DNA of 53,138 bases from positions 1-53,138 of the IMG/VR virus record IMGVR_UViG_3300032753_000038. One strand, 5' to 3'. The position numbers and the translations under genes are program-made. Under the pieces are notes generated by a model, which worked only from the letters and a program-made list of their open reading frames with translations, was not told where the DNA came from and searched no databases. Positions within the stretch are counted from its first letter, which is position 1; every line of letters starts with the position of its first letter. Below, one piece after another: positions 36,876 to 45,126 of the stretch. This DNA comes from a virus.

Positions 36876-37754
36876 ATGTCTCGAGGATATCTAATTTTCG
36901 CATATAACAATGAGACTATCGATTATGGTACTATGGCACTGTGTAATAGCTTACTAATTAAGAAACATTGCAAGGAACATGCAGTAGCGCTAGTTACGTC
37001 CGATTGGACTTTAGATTTCCTAAAATCTAAATATAACAAAAGTTTGATAAATTATGCATTTGATGAAATCATCATAAGCGGTTTATATGAACATGATGCA
37101 GATGATAGAAAATATTTCGATACTAGGTATAGTAAGTTTAATGCTAAATATTACAATTCAAATCGATATGGTGCATATCAATTCTCTCCGTTTGATGAGA
37201 CTATATTGCTAGATGCAGACTATCTAATCTTAGACAATAGCTTGGATCTAGTATGGGGAAATGAAGAAGATTTTCTCTGTAATAAACGTGTAATAGATTT
37301 AGATCATAAAAATAACAATGGATTTGATTCTCGTTTTAATGACATGAGTATACCTTTATATTGGGCAACCGCAGTGTACTTCCGCAAAACTGAAAAATCT
37401 AAAGCTATATTTGACCATGTTAGGTTTGTTAAAGACAATTACGACTTTTATAGATATCTATATAATTTTAATTCAAGCGGATTCTTTAGAAATGATTATG
37501 CTATGAGTATAAGCATACATTTGGTAAACAGATTTATGGAATATGATAGTGTCAAACCGTTACCAGTTGACTATATTAGGGTATCAACCGAGTTTGATGA
37601 GATGCATGATTTTGATAATGGTAATCCAATAATAACGACGGAAAAAGAACCGGGCCAGTTTATATTACATCGTGTAATGAATAACGTACACATTATGAAC
37701 AAGCTATCAATCTTAAGAAACAGCGAGAAGATCATAACCTATGCAAGAACCTAA
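36876..37754 (+). CDS. GT-A glycosyltransferase-like protein 1
   Basis: 292 residues from ATG 36876 (ATG 36864 equally possible; a longer frame reaches back into the previous gene). RGYLIFAYNNETIDYGTMAL opens a Rossmann-like fold; SPFDETILLDADYLI supplies the DxD-like D-A-D of GT-A enzymes, which binds the metal-nucleotide sugar. Paralogous to the next gene (IDY-x-x-MA near the start, SP-DET-I-LD-D). Likely transfers a sugar, perhaps to phage DNA, tail fibre or host surface. Acceptor unknown. Confidence 0.65.
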   Translation: MSRGYLIFAYNNETIDYGTMALCNSLLIKKHCKEHAVALVTSDWTLDFLKSKYNKSLINYAFDEIIISGLYEHDADDRKYFDTRYSKFNAKYYNSNRYGAYQFSPFDETILLDADYLILDNSLDLVWGNEEDFLCNKRVIDLDHKNNNGFDSRFNDMSIPLYWATAVYFRKTEKSKAIFDHVRFVKDNYDFYRYLYNFNSSGFFRNDYAMSISIHLVNRFMEYDSVKPLPVDYIRVSTEFDEMHDFDNGNPIITTEKEPGQFILHRVMNNVHIMNKLSILRNSEKIITYART

Positions 37755-38646
37755 ATCTATAACTACTCGACCAAAAGGTTTCTTTACATTTGCGCAGAAT
37801 AGCGGCGAAATTGATTATGTAAGAATGGCATATGCTCTAGCATTGAGTTTAAAAGCTAGTCAAACTATTCCCTATTTGTCTATAGGTATAACACCTGGCA
37901 CTACAGTAAAAGAGGAATATGCGTGGGCTTTCGATAACATTATAGAAATACCATGGGGCGACCATGCCGCAGAAAGCACATGGAAGTTAGAGAATGAATG
38001 GAAATCTATCTATATGAGTCCGTATGATGAGACTATAAAGTTAGATTGCGATATGTTATTTTTCAACGACATTGGACCTTGGTGGGAAATGATGTCGTCT
38101 AAAGATTTTTGTATATGTAACCAAGTAGTTAATTATAGAGCAGAAGCTGCTACTAGTGATTATTATAGGAAGGTTTTTACAGATAACAACTTGCCAGATG
38201 TATATACAGGTTTTATGTATTTTAAGAAGTCTCCCGAAGTTTACGAGCTTTTTAAAATGGTAACATATTTGTATTTCAACTGGGAAGCTATGACGGCTGA
38301 TTCGCTTGACTACAAGCATAGACCTAAAACTCCTAATACAGATGTTGCATTTGCCCTAGCATTAAAGATTCTCGACCTCGATCAAACATGGTACAAGAAG
38401 AATCCGTTCCCAACTTTTACTCATATGAAGACTAAATTGTTCAATTGGGATGATCAAGAGTTAGGAGAAGATTGGAGCAAATATGTTAAGACTTGCTTCA
38501 ATCAAAATTTAGAATGCAAGATAGGAAATTACTTACAATATTTTCCATTACACTACCATTTAAAAGATTTTATTACTGACGAAATGATTGGATACTATGA
38601 ACGAAGAATTAGACCCGACAGAGAAAGCTTGGTTGCAATACGATGA
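37741..38646 (+). CDS. GT-A glycosyltransferase-like protein 2
   Basis: 301 residues, starts 14 bases before the end of the preceding gene. GFFTFAQNSGEIDYVRMAYA matches glycosyltransferase-like 1; SPYDETIKLDCDMLFFNDIG holds a D-C-D version of the DxD motif. The C-terminal half keeps NTDVAFALALKILDLDQTWY, a helix with an Asp likely near the acceptor. Tandem duplication with the neighbour is the simplest origin. The D-x-D is intact, so activity is plausible. Confidence 0.65.
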   Translation: MQEPKSITTRPKGFFTFAQNSGEIDYVRMAYALALSLKASQTIPYLSIGITPGTTVKEEYAWAFDNIIEIPWGDHAAESTWKLENEWKSIYMSPYDETIKLDCDMLFFNDIGPWWEMMSSKDFCICNQVVNYRAEAATSDYYRKVFTDNNLPDVYTGFMYFKKSPEVYELFKMVTYLYFNWEAMTADSLDYKHRPKTPNTDVAFALALKILDLDQTWYKKNPFPTFTHMKTKLFNWDDQELGEDWSKYVKTCFNQNLECKIGNYLQYFPLHYHLKDFITDEMIGYYERRIRPDRESLVAIR

Positions 38647-39097
38647 CAGTAATGGCGAGCTGATAGAAGTATGTCTTTCTAGAAACGGTAAAGACACGTC
38701 CTCTAACTACATTACAATAGACGCTATTGATGCACTTAAATTTATGACCGGGGCATCAAAGATGGCTGACTATAAAGTTGAAGCTGACCAAGATAACAAT
38801 ATGATTCTTGTTATGAAACAACAGAAATTTTATACAAAACTCTTTTGGAATCTATGCGACGCTTTGTCAGAAAATAGTCCATTAGTTATATTATATAAAG
38901 ATAAACATGGTTTTAGATTTACATTAACTCGTGAAGATCCTAACATAATTCTTTATGTGACATTGAAAAATGACCCCAATTACTTACATAATACAATTAG
39001 TCTTTCAAATATCAAGACTAATGAGGCTGGCGAACATGTAGTTTCTTTTGATTTTGATGAGGATTATAGTATATATGTGAGGTACCATGCTGCATGA
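38597..39097 (+). CDS. Unknown protein in the glycosyltransferase array
   Basis: 166 residues from ATG 38597, overlapping the previous gene by 50 bases and the next by 11. Acidic, alpha/beta, with YKVEADQDNNMILVMKQQKF and DPNIILYVTLKNDPNYLHNT. No family recognised. Tight overlaps on both sides place it in the same translational unit as the sugar-transfer genes; it could be a small acceptor or partner protein. Confidence 0.5.
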   Translation: MNEELDPTEKAWLQYDDSNGELIEVCLSRNGKDTSSNYITIDAIDALKFMTGASKMADYKVEADQDNNMILVMKQQKFYTKLFWNLCDALSENSPLVILYKDKHGFRFTLTREDPNIILYVTLKNDPNYLHNTISLSNIKTNEAGEHVVSFDFDEDYSIYVRYHAA

Positions 39098-40004
39098 AAT
39101 TAACGAGTTTGATTTTATATTTTTAAGCTATGACGAACCAAATGCCGAAGAACTCTACTCAGATCTATCTAATAAAGTACCTTGGGCTAAACGGGTATCG
39201 GGAGTTAAAGGATTTGATTCGGCACATAGAGCATGTGCCAATGCAAGTGAAACTGATTTCTTCATAACAGTTGACGGCGATAATTTAGTCCACGATGACT
39301 TCTTAAACGTAAAGATAGAGATAGGTGATAGACAGAAAGATCATGCATGGAGTTGGGCCGGTCGTAATCATATAAATGGGCTCGTATACGGCAATGGCGG
39401 ATTAAAGTTATGGAGTAAGGCGTTTGTTATGGGAATGAATAGCCATGAGAACAGCGCTGACGACGGTAACGCTGTAGATTTTTGTTGGAATAATAGATAT
39501 CACGAGCAGTTTGGGTGTTATAGTACCAGCTTTGTAAATGGAAGTCCTTATCAAGCATTCCGTAGCGGGTTTAGAGAAGGAGTGAAGATGAGTCTAGATC
39601 AAGGTCACAAAGTTCCTAATAAAGAATTTAGAGATAGAATCTGGATTCACAACTTACATAAACTGATGATATGGTGCAGTGTTGGCGCTGATGTCGAGAA
39701 TGGAATTTGGTCTATATACGGTGCACGGTTAGGTGCATATAAATGCAATTTGACCAATTGGAATTACGTTGAGATACGAGATTATGATTGGTTTAATTCT
39801 CTCTGGGAAACTGTTAGTTCTTGTGATCCTGTCTCTGAATCTAAATCTCTTGGTGCAGAGTTAAGGCAAGGTATAGGATTAAACATATCTGATCTAGATC
39901 CAATACAAAGCAAGTTTTTTAAATCTGTTTATATCAATCCGCCTAGGGTAGCAATGGTTGGGGACAATCTTAGACATTTTACGGCTGTAAATATTAATGT
40001 TTGA
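39087..40004 (+). CDS. DGD-type GT-A-like protein A
   Basis: 305 residues. Opens DFIFLSYDEPNAEELYSDLS, then AKRVSGVKGFDSAHRACANA and FFITVDGDNLVHDDF. The SYDEPNA start, the AKR-x-GxKG-x-x-AH motif and VDGD define a family repeated four more times downstream (two copies degenerate, see next entry). VDGD at about residue 70 would bind metal and nucleotide like DxD of GT-A transferases. NGSPYQAFRSGFREGVKM is a second shared motif. Family of glycosyltransferase-like proteins common in marine T4-like phages; substrate unknown. Confidence 0.6.
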   Translation: MLHEINEFDFIFLSYDEPNAEELYSDLSNKVPWAKRVSGVKGFDSAHRACANASETDFFITVDGDNLVHDDFLNVKIEIGDRQKDHAWSWAGRNHINGLVYGNGGLKLWSKAFVMGMNSHENSADDGNAVDFCWNNRYHEQFGCYSTSFVNGSPYQAFRSGFREGVKMSLDQGHKVPNKEFRDRIWIHNLHKLMIWCSVGADVENGIWSIYGARLGAYKCNLTNWNYVEIRDYDWFNSLWETVSSCDPVSESKSLGAELRQGIGLNISDLDPIQSKFFKSVYINPPRVAMVGDNLRHFTAVNINV

Positions 40005-41460
40005 TCTATTTTATGTGAGTACTAGTAGACAATCAGTCTGTCATAACTTTACTAAAGTTAAGACAAGGTTTAATCATGCTCGCCACCTAATAATAGACGG
40101 CGATATATCTGACATAGTTAATGCTGCTAAGTCGCAATCATTCACTAAGATGTTTTGGATATTGATGGACGGATGGACTCTTTCAGATAATTTTGATATG
40201 TCATGGGCGCCAATTGAATGGGATACTAGATATGTACATTTGTGGCCTTGCACCGGTAGTGAGCCGTTAAAAAGCGGTCTAAGTCTTTGGCCTGCAGATA
40301 TAGATTTAAGTAACTATGATGTCAAATATGTTGATCAAGATGCAGTTAAACCTTTGCCGTATGATTTGTTCTTTATAACTAGAAATGAAAATGATAACAA
40401 ATACTTAGATATTCTAAGATCTAGATGTACCAATACTATAACCAGTATTAGATGCACTGATGACATATTTGATTCTATCAAACAAGCTGCTAATTTATCA
40501 ACTTCTGACATGTATTGGATAATGGTAGATTCTTCTATCTTATCAGATGACTTTGATTTATCGTGGATGCCAGACCTATGGGAAAGGAAATATGTACATG
40601 CATGGCAATGCGAAGGTGGAATGCCTATTGTAGATGGAATCAGTTTGTGGCCTAAGAGCTATAATATTGAGAAATTTGGTAATGAGATAAAGTTTATAGA
40701 TGTAATAGCCGCTGATACAGTTGAATATGACATATTTTTTATATCATATAAAGAACCAAATGCAGATGCTAATTATGAAAAGTTGAGATCTAGATATCCA
40801 AATGCCAAAAGAGTCCATGGTATTAAAGGTATACATAACGCACATAAACAATGTGCCAAATTGAGTTCAACAGCAATGTTTTGGACAGTAGACGGCGATA
40901 CTATTATAGATGATGATTTTAAACTAGATTATAGACCATCAATATGGGAATCAAACTATTTACATCTTTGGTATACAAGGAATCCTGTTAATGATTTAGT
41001 TTATGGATATGGTGGTATTAAGTTATGGCCTAAATGGGCCTTACTGAACTTTGATGGCAATTGGTTAGATTTTACTACCAGCGTTGGTAATATCAAAATT
41101 ATAGACAACGTGGTTGCAACTACTGAATTCAATACAAGTGCATATGATGCGTGGCGGAGTGGTTTCAGAGAATCAGTTAAATTGTGTTCAGATATTTCGC
41201 GCACTGGATCGCAAGAAAATTTTGACAGATTGTTAATTTGGGTAAACAAGGCCAATCGTGTTCCGTTTGCTCAAGATACTGTTCAAGGTGCTAGAGACGG
41301 TCTTGCTTATTTTGTAAAATTCTCTCAGAAACCGCAGTTATTGCAGAGGATTAATGATTTTGAATGGATATACGTTATGTATATGACTGGTAAAGTTTCT
41401 CATCCGCTTGAAATTTCTAGAGATTATATGTCTAAGATGCTAAACTATCAATATGTATGA
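39997..41460 (+). CDS. Three-domain GT-A-like protein, two domains degenerate
   Basis: 487 residues built from three copies of the same module: 1-121, 122-243 and 244-487. Copy 3 has the full set (DIFFISYKEPNADANYEKLR, AKRVHGIKGIHNAHKQCAKL, VDGD at 298-301, and YDAWRSGFRESVKLCSDISR). Copies 1 and 2 keep the core fold signals (MFWILMDGWTLSDNFD, MYWIMVDSSILSDDFD) but have lost the second Asp of the DGD motif and the AKR-x-G motif. They end where copy 3 continues, so they are shortened modules that probably act as scaffold or acceptor-binding units. Confidence 0.62.
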   Translation: MFDLFYVSTSRQSVCHNFTKVKTRFNHARHLIIDGDISDIVNAAKSQSFTKMFWILMDGWTLSDNFDMSWAPIEWDTRYVHLWPCTGSEPLKSGLSLWPADIDLSNYDVKYVDQDAVKPLPYDLFFITRNENDNKYLDILRSRCTNTITSIRCTDDIFDSIKQAANLSTSDMYWIMVDSSILSDDFDLSWMPDLWERKYVHAWQCEGGMPIVDGISLWPKSYNIEKFGNEIKFIDVIAADTVEYDIFFISYKEPNADANYEKLRSRYPNAKRVHGIKGIHNAHKQCAKLSSTAMFWTVDGDTIIDDDFKLDYRPSIWESNYLHLWYTRNPVNDLVYGYGGIKLWPKWALLNFDGNWLDFTTSVGNIKIIDNVVATTEFNTSAYDAWRSGFRESVKLCSDISRTGSQENFDRLLIWVNKANRVPFAQDTVQGARDGLAYFVKFSQKPQLLQRINDFEWIYVMYMTGKVSHPLEISRDYMSKMLNYQYV

Positions 41461-42154
41461 CATCTTATATATCAGCTACCAAGAACCGCACGCGGAAATC
41501 AATTGGAAGTCATTATTCAATCGGTTCCCTAATAGAGCTAAACGACTGCACGGGATTACCGGTATACATAGAGCACATGCAATAGCAGCTAAAATAGTAT
41601 CTACAGATATGTTTTATGTTGTAGACGGCGATGCCGAAATAATGCTAGATTTTCATTTCAATCACAGCGTACCTGATCATCAGAAAGATCATATACATGT
41701 TTTTAGGGCTAAAAATCCCATAAACGATCTAATATATGGATATGGTGCTGTAAAACTATTACCTACTGAATCAGTAAAGCAACTTGAAAATTTTCAACTG
41801 AAACCAGACATGACTAGCAGTTTGCCTAATGCTAGATATCATGTTGTACACGAATTAAGCAACATCACTAGATTTAATACTGATCCATTTAATACATGGA
41901 GAAGTGCATTTAGAGAATGTGCAAAGCTATCTAGCAAAGTTATTGATGGACAAATAGATAGAGAAACTGCTATGAGATTGAACACATGGTGTTCTGAAGG
42001 ATCTGATAGACCGTTCGGCAAATGGTGCATTAGTGGAGCATTAGCGGGCAGAGCTTATGGTGAAAAATTTTCCAATGACCTAGAATCAATCTTTAAGATC
42101 AACGATTGGCAATGGATGCGCAATCAATTTGAAGAAATAAAAGGTCTTATATGA
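41453..42154 (+). CDS. DGD-type GT-A-like protein B
   Basis: 233 residues, overlapping both neighbours. DILYISYQEPHAEINWKSLF, AKRLHGITGIHRAHAIAAKI, YVVDGDAEIMLDF and FNTWRSAFRECAKLSSKVID repeat the family signature with the DGD motif intact. It is the shortest full copy. Ends ATGA with the methyltransferase-like gene, so the two are likely made together. Confidence 0.6.
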   Translation: MYDILYISYQEPHAEINWKSLFNRFPNRAKRLHGITGIHRAHAIAAKIVSTDMFYVVDGDAEIMLDFHFNHSVPDHQKDHIHVFRAKNPINDLIYGYGAVKLLPTESVKQLENFQLKPDMTSSLPNARYHVVHELSNITRFNTDPFNTWRSAFRECAKLSSKVIDGQIDRETAMRLNTWCSEGSDRPFGKWCISGALAGRAYGEKFSNDLESIFKINDWQWMRNQFEEIKGLI

Positions 42155-42906
42155 TAGATAGAGAAATTGTTAGATTGGTATTAGAAGATATGCGCAGCGA
42201 TGGCGTAAATCAGCCAATGATAGATTTATTATATGAGAATTTTAATGACTATACTGATCACCTTTCTATATTAAAGCACATGTATGGATTATATGATAGA
42301 GATCGCGAGCAAGTATCTAGAGATGCATGGACCTATGGACAAATACGTAGTAAGCATTGGTTAATAAAAAAATTAGCAGAGTTAAATTTAGATTTAGGTA
42401 ATGTTTGGATTCTGTGCGGATGGATAGGCAGTCTCAGTTTATTACTTAGACATAGCAATGCTGCTCTTAGATTTGATAAGTTGAGATCATTTGATGTTGA
42501 TCCTAGGTGTGCACCGCTAGCAGATGCATTAAACAGACCCTGGGTAAAAGACAACTTGAAGTTTAAAGCATCGACGATAGATGTTAATCAATTGCATTAT
42601 GACGAATATGATATTCATACATTGAGGAATGACGGTACCGTATGTACTATACACAACGAAACTGCTAATACTATTATTAACACAAGTTGTGATCATTTGG
42701 GCAATGATAATACATGGTGGAATAACATTCCGTTGGGTAAACTAGTAATCCTTCAAAATAATGATTTTCTAACCGTTGAAGAACACAATAACAATGTCAC
42801 AAGTCAAACTGAATTTAAATTTAAGTACCCAATGAGCGAGTTATATTTTTCAGGTGTGTTAGATTGTAAATTATATAATAGATATATGCTTATAGGTCGT
42901 AGGTGA
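42151..42906 (+). CDS. Class I SAM-dependent methyltransferase-like protein
   Basis: 251 residues from ATG 42151 (ATGA with the upstream gene). NVWILCGWIGSLSLLLRHSN is a glycine-containing loop like the SAM-binding motif I, followed by RSFDVDPRCAPLADALNRPW where the Asp would hold the ribose. TVCTIHNETANTIINTSCDH contains an N-x-S/C motif-IV-like position. It could methylate a sugar or a protein. The best explanation is a partner in the surface-modification cassette. Motif I lacks the usual D/E-x-G-x-G pattern (CGWIGS instead), so activity needs proof. Confidence 0.55.
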   Translation: MIDREIVRLVLEDMRSDGVNQPMIDLLYENFNDYTDHLSILKHMYGLYDRDREQVSRDAWTYGQIRSKHWLIKKLAELNLDLGNVWILCGWIGSLSLLLRHSNAALRFDKLRSFDVDPRCAPLADALNRPWVKDNLKFKASTIDVNQLHYDEYDIHTLRNDGTVCTIHNETANTIINTSCDHLGNDNTWWNNIPLGKLVILQNNDFLTVEEHNNNVTSQTEFKFKYPMSELYFSGVLDCKLYNRYMLIGRR

Positions 42907-42909
42907 CAA

Positions 42910-43776
42910 ATGCCCAAGTATTTTCTAAAAGATTGCGATATATTTTATATCAGCTTTGACGAACCTAATTGTGATGTCAATTGGGAAAGAGTGAAAAGTA
43001 TTGCACCGACTGCTAAGAGGATACACGGTGTAGTTGGATTTGATAAGGCGCATAGAGTATGTGCAGAGGCCAGCACCACAAATCGATTGGTAATAATAGA
43101 TGGTGATAATTGGCTAAACGATGACGGCTTAGATCAAGAAATAGATGACACAGGAGTTGAAGATGCATGCTTCAGTTTCAAGAGCCAAAATATAATCAAC
43201 GGATTAGAATATGGCAACGGGGGCATTAAAGTTTGGAACAAAGAAATATTGCTCAATAGCAAGACACATGAGAGAGCAAATTCTGTTGATTTCTGTTGGG
43301 ATATTAGATACTATCAAGTTGACTTTATTGCAAGCGCTACGGTGCAAAATTGCACACCTTACCAAGCATGGAGGGCAGGGTATAGGGAAGGTATTAAAAT
43401 GTCGTTTGTTGAAGGAAAGCCTTTAGAAGATTTTACAACACAATGGAATTTAATTTGGAAAGGAAACCTCAGCAGACTTTTTGTATGGGCTACTATTGGA
43501 AGAGATTGCGAAAATGGTATTTGGTCAATATTAGGAGCTAGGCAAGCGTTGAATGATATGTTAACTAAATCAATCAAACACACTTGCATTAATGACTATC
43601 ACTGGATGTCAGATAAGTTTAGATCTATATCTGACAACGATCCAGAAGAATTTGCATTATATTTTAATAATGCTATACGACAACAAGGTATCTTTATTCC
43701 AGAATTTGATAAAGATACAAGTATTTGGTTCAAATCAATATATATGAATCCAAAGAGAGAAGGGTTGATGTGGTAA
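42910..43776 (+). CDS. DGD-type GT-A-like protein C
   Basis: 288 residues, ATG 42910, 3 bp after the methyltransferase-like gene. DIFYISFDEPNCDVNWERVK, AKRIHGVVGFDKAHRVCAEA, IIDGDNWLNDDG, NGLEYGNGGIKVWNKEI and YQAWRAGYREGIKMSFVEGK match protein A most closely (both carry NGL-YGNGG-K-W and ENGIWS-GAR). So A and C are sister copies flanking the shorter copies. DGD is intact. Confidence 0.62.
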   Translation: MPKYFLKDCDIFYISFDEPNCDVNWERVKSIAPTAKRIHGVVGFDKAHRVCAEASTTNRLVIIDGDNWLNDDGLDQEIDDTGVEDACFSFKSQNIINGLEYGNGGIKVWNKEILLNSKTHERANSVDFCWDIRYYQVDFIASATVQNCTPYQAWRAGYREGIKMSFVEGKPLEDFTTQWNLIWKGNLSRLFVWATIGRDCENGIWSILGARQALNDMLTKSIKHTCINDYHWMSDKFRSISDNDPEEFALYFNNAIRQQGIFIPEFDKDTSIWFKSIYMNPKREGLMW

Positions 43777-44003
43777 TTGATCTATCATCCTTAACAGTTA
43801 GACAATTGCAACAAGAAGCTTCTAGAGTTCTTGCGTCTGGAGATGGATATGGAAATCATGACCTTGTGATGTTCAATAAGGCAGCGCATCATGACAGTCA
43901 CGCGTGGTATCGTGCAGTTATCTCGTGGTATGTAGAAAAATACGGCGATATTCCCAGCAAGATTGGACCCGGTGCTGAAATCAAACTTCTGTTACCAGAT
44001 TAA
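43770..44003 (+). CDS. Small unknown protein upstream of the radical SAM pair
   Basis: 77 residues from GTG 43770, chosen because AAGGG lies seven bases upstream; a frame start at 43725 lies inside the previous gene. The sequence (SSLTVRQLQQEASRVLASGD and DLVMFNKAAHHDSHAWYRAV) is compact, helical and globular, not leader-peptide-like. Function unknown. Being next to two SPASM-type radical SAM genes it might be a partner protein, but no modifiable core motif is evident. Confidence 0.5.
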   Translation: MVIDLSSLTVRQLQQEASRVLASGDGYGNHDLVMFNKAAHHDSHAWYRAVISWYVEKYGDIPSKIGPGAEIKLLLPD

Positions 44004-44040
44004 TCTTTGCATAATAGCCAAAACATCTTAAAATCATATC

Positions 44041-45126
44041 ATGATATATGATTATGATTCTATAAGATCTGTCCATCTTGAAATAACCAGCAAATGCAAT
44101 GCATCTTGCCCAATGTGCGCTCGTAATAAATTTGGTGGTCCTGATAACGAGTTTTTACCACAGTCAGAACTGACACTAGATGACATAAAACGTATATTTT
44201 CTGAAAAATTTGTCAAACAACTCAAACGTTTATATATGTGTGGTAATTATGGAGATCCAATCGCTGCTAGTGATACTTTAGAAGTGTTTGAATGGCTGCG
44301 ACAAGTAAATCCCAATATTGATCTAGGATTGCATACCAATGCTAGTGCTCGTAATCCTGCATGGTGGGCTACTCTAGCTAAGAGCTTAAACGGCGAAAGA
44401 GATTATGTTAAGTTTGGTATTGATGGTTTAGAAGATACTAATCACATCTATAGACGAGGGACCAGCTGGCAAAAGATAATGGCCAATGCTGCTGCATACA
44501 TAGACGCTGGAGGCAGCAATCCTCAATGGGAATACATAGTTTTCAAACACAATGAACACCAGGTAGAAGAAGCTCGCATGCTGAGTGAGAGGATGAGGTT
44601 CTCACAATTCCGTACTAAGAAAACAGGAAGATTTTTTAGCAATACAAATCTCAAAGGCAAAGATCAGCAAGAAGTATGGAATCGCAATGGTGAGATAGAA
44701 TATTACATAGAAAAACCATCCGATACTCAATATCAGAATGACAGTTTGTCTAAAGAGCAAGAACTTATTACCAAATGGGGAAGCATGCAGACTTATATTG
44801 ATAATGCTAAGATCTCTTGCAAAGTTGCAGCAGAGAAGAGTTTATATATCTCAGCAGAAGGTCTTGCTTTTCCTTGTTGTTGGACTGCAAATCAATTGTA
44901 TGTATGGTATTGGCCTTACAAACAGTCAGAGATATGGACTTTGATAGATCACAACACCGATAACGTTAATGCATTACAAAAAGGATTAAGTTCTGTTGTA
45001 GAAGGTGAATATTTTCGCAGAATTTATGACAGTTGGTACAAGCCAAGTGTATCTGAAGGTAAATTAAGAGTGTGCTCAAGAATATGCGGCACAGACTTTG
45101 ATCAATTTGCGAGCCAATTCAAATGA
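44041..45126 (+). CDS. Radical SAM protein with C-terminal SPASM/twitch-like cluster
   Basis: 361 residues. CNASCPMC at C19, C23 and C26 is the radical SAM CxxxCxxC that holds the [4Fe-4S] cluster and SAM; LEITSKCN fits the first strand. YMCGNYGDP corresponds to the GGE-like SAM-binding loop. C-terminal Cys (SCKVAAEKSLYISAEGLAFPCC and CSRICGTDF) probably bind an auxiliary cluster, as in SPASM or twitch enzymes. It overlaps the next radical SAM gene by ATGA, so the two are coupled. Substrate unknown; these enzymes modify peptides, sugars or nucleotides. Confidence 0.8.
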   Translation: MIYDYDSIRSVHLEITSKCNASCPMCARNKFGGPDNEFLPQSELTLDDIKRIFSEKFVKQLKRLYMCGNYGDPIAASDTLEVFEWLRQVNPNIDLGLHTNASARNPAWWATLAKSLNGERDYVKFGIDGLEDTNHIYRRGTSWQKIMANAAAYIDAGGSNPQWEYIVFKHNEHQVEEARMLSERMRFSQFRTKKTGRFFSNTNLKGKDQQEVWNRNGEIEYYIEKPSDTQYQNDSLSKEQELITKWGSMQTYIDNAKISCKVAAEKSLYISAEGLAFPCCWTANQLYVWYWPYKQSEIWTLIDHNTDNVNALQKGLSSVVEGEYFRRIYDSWYKPSVSEGKLRVCSRICGTDFDQFASQFK

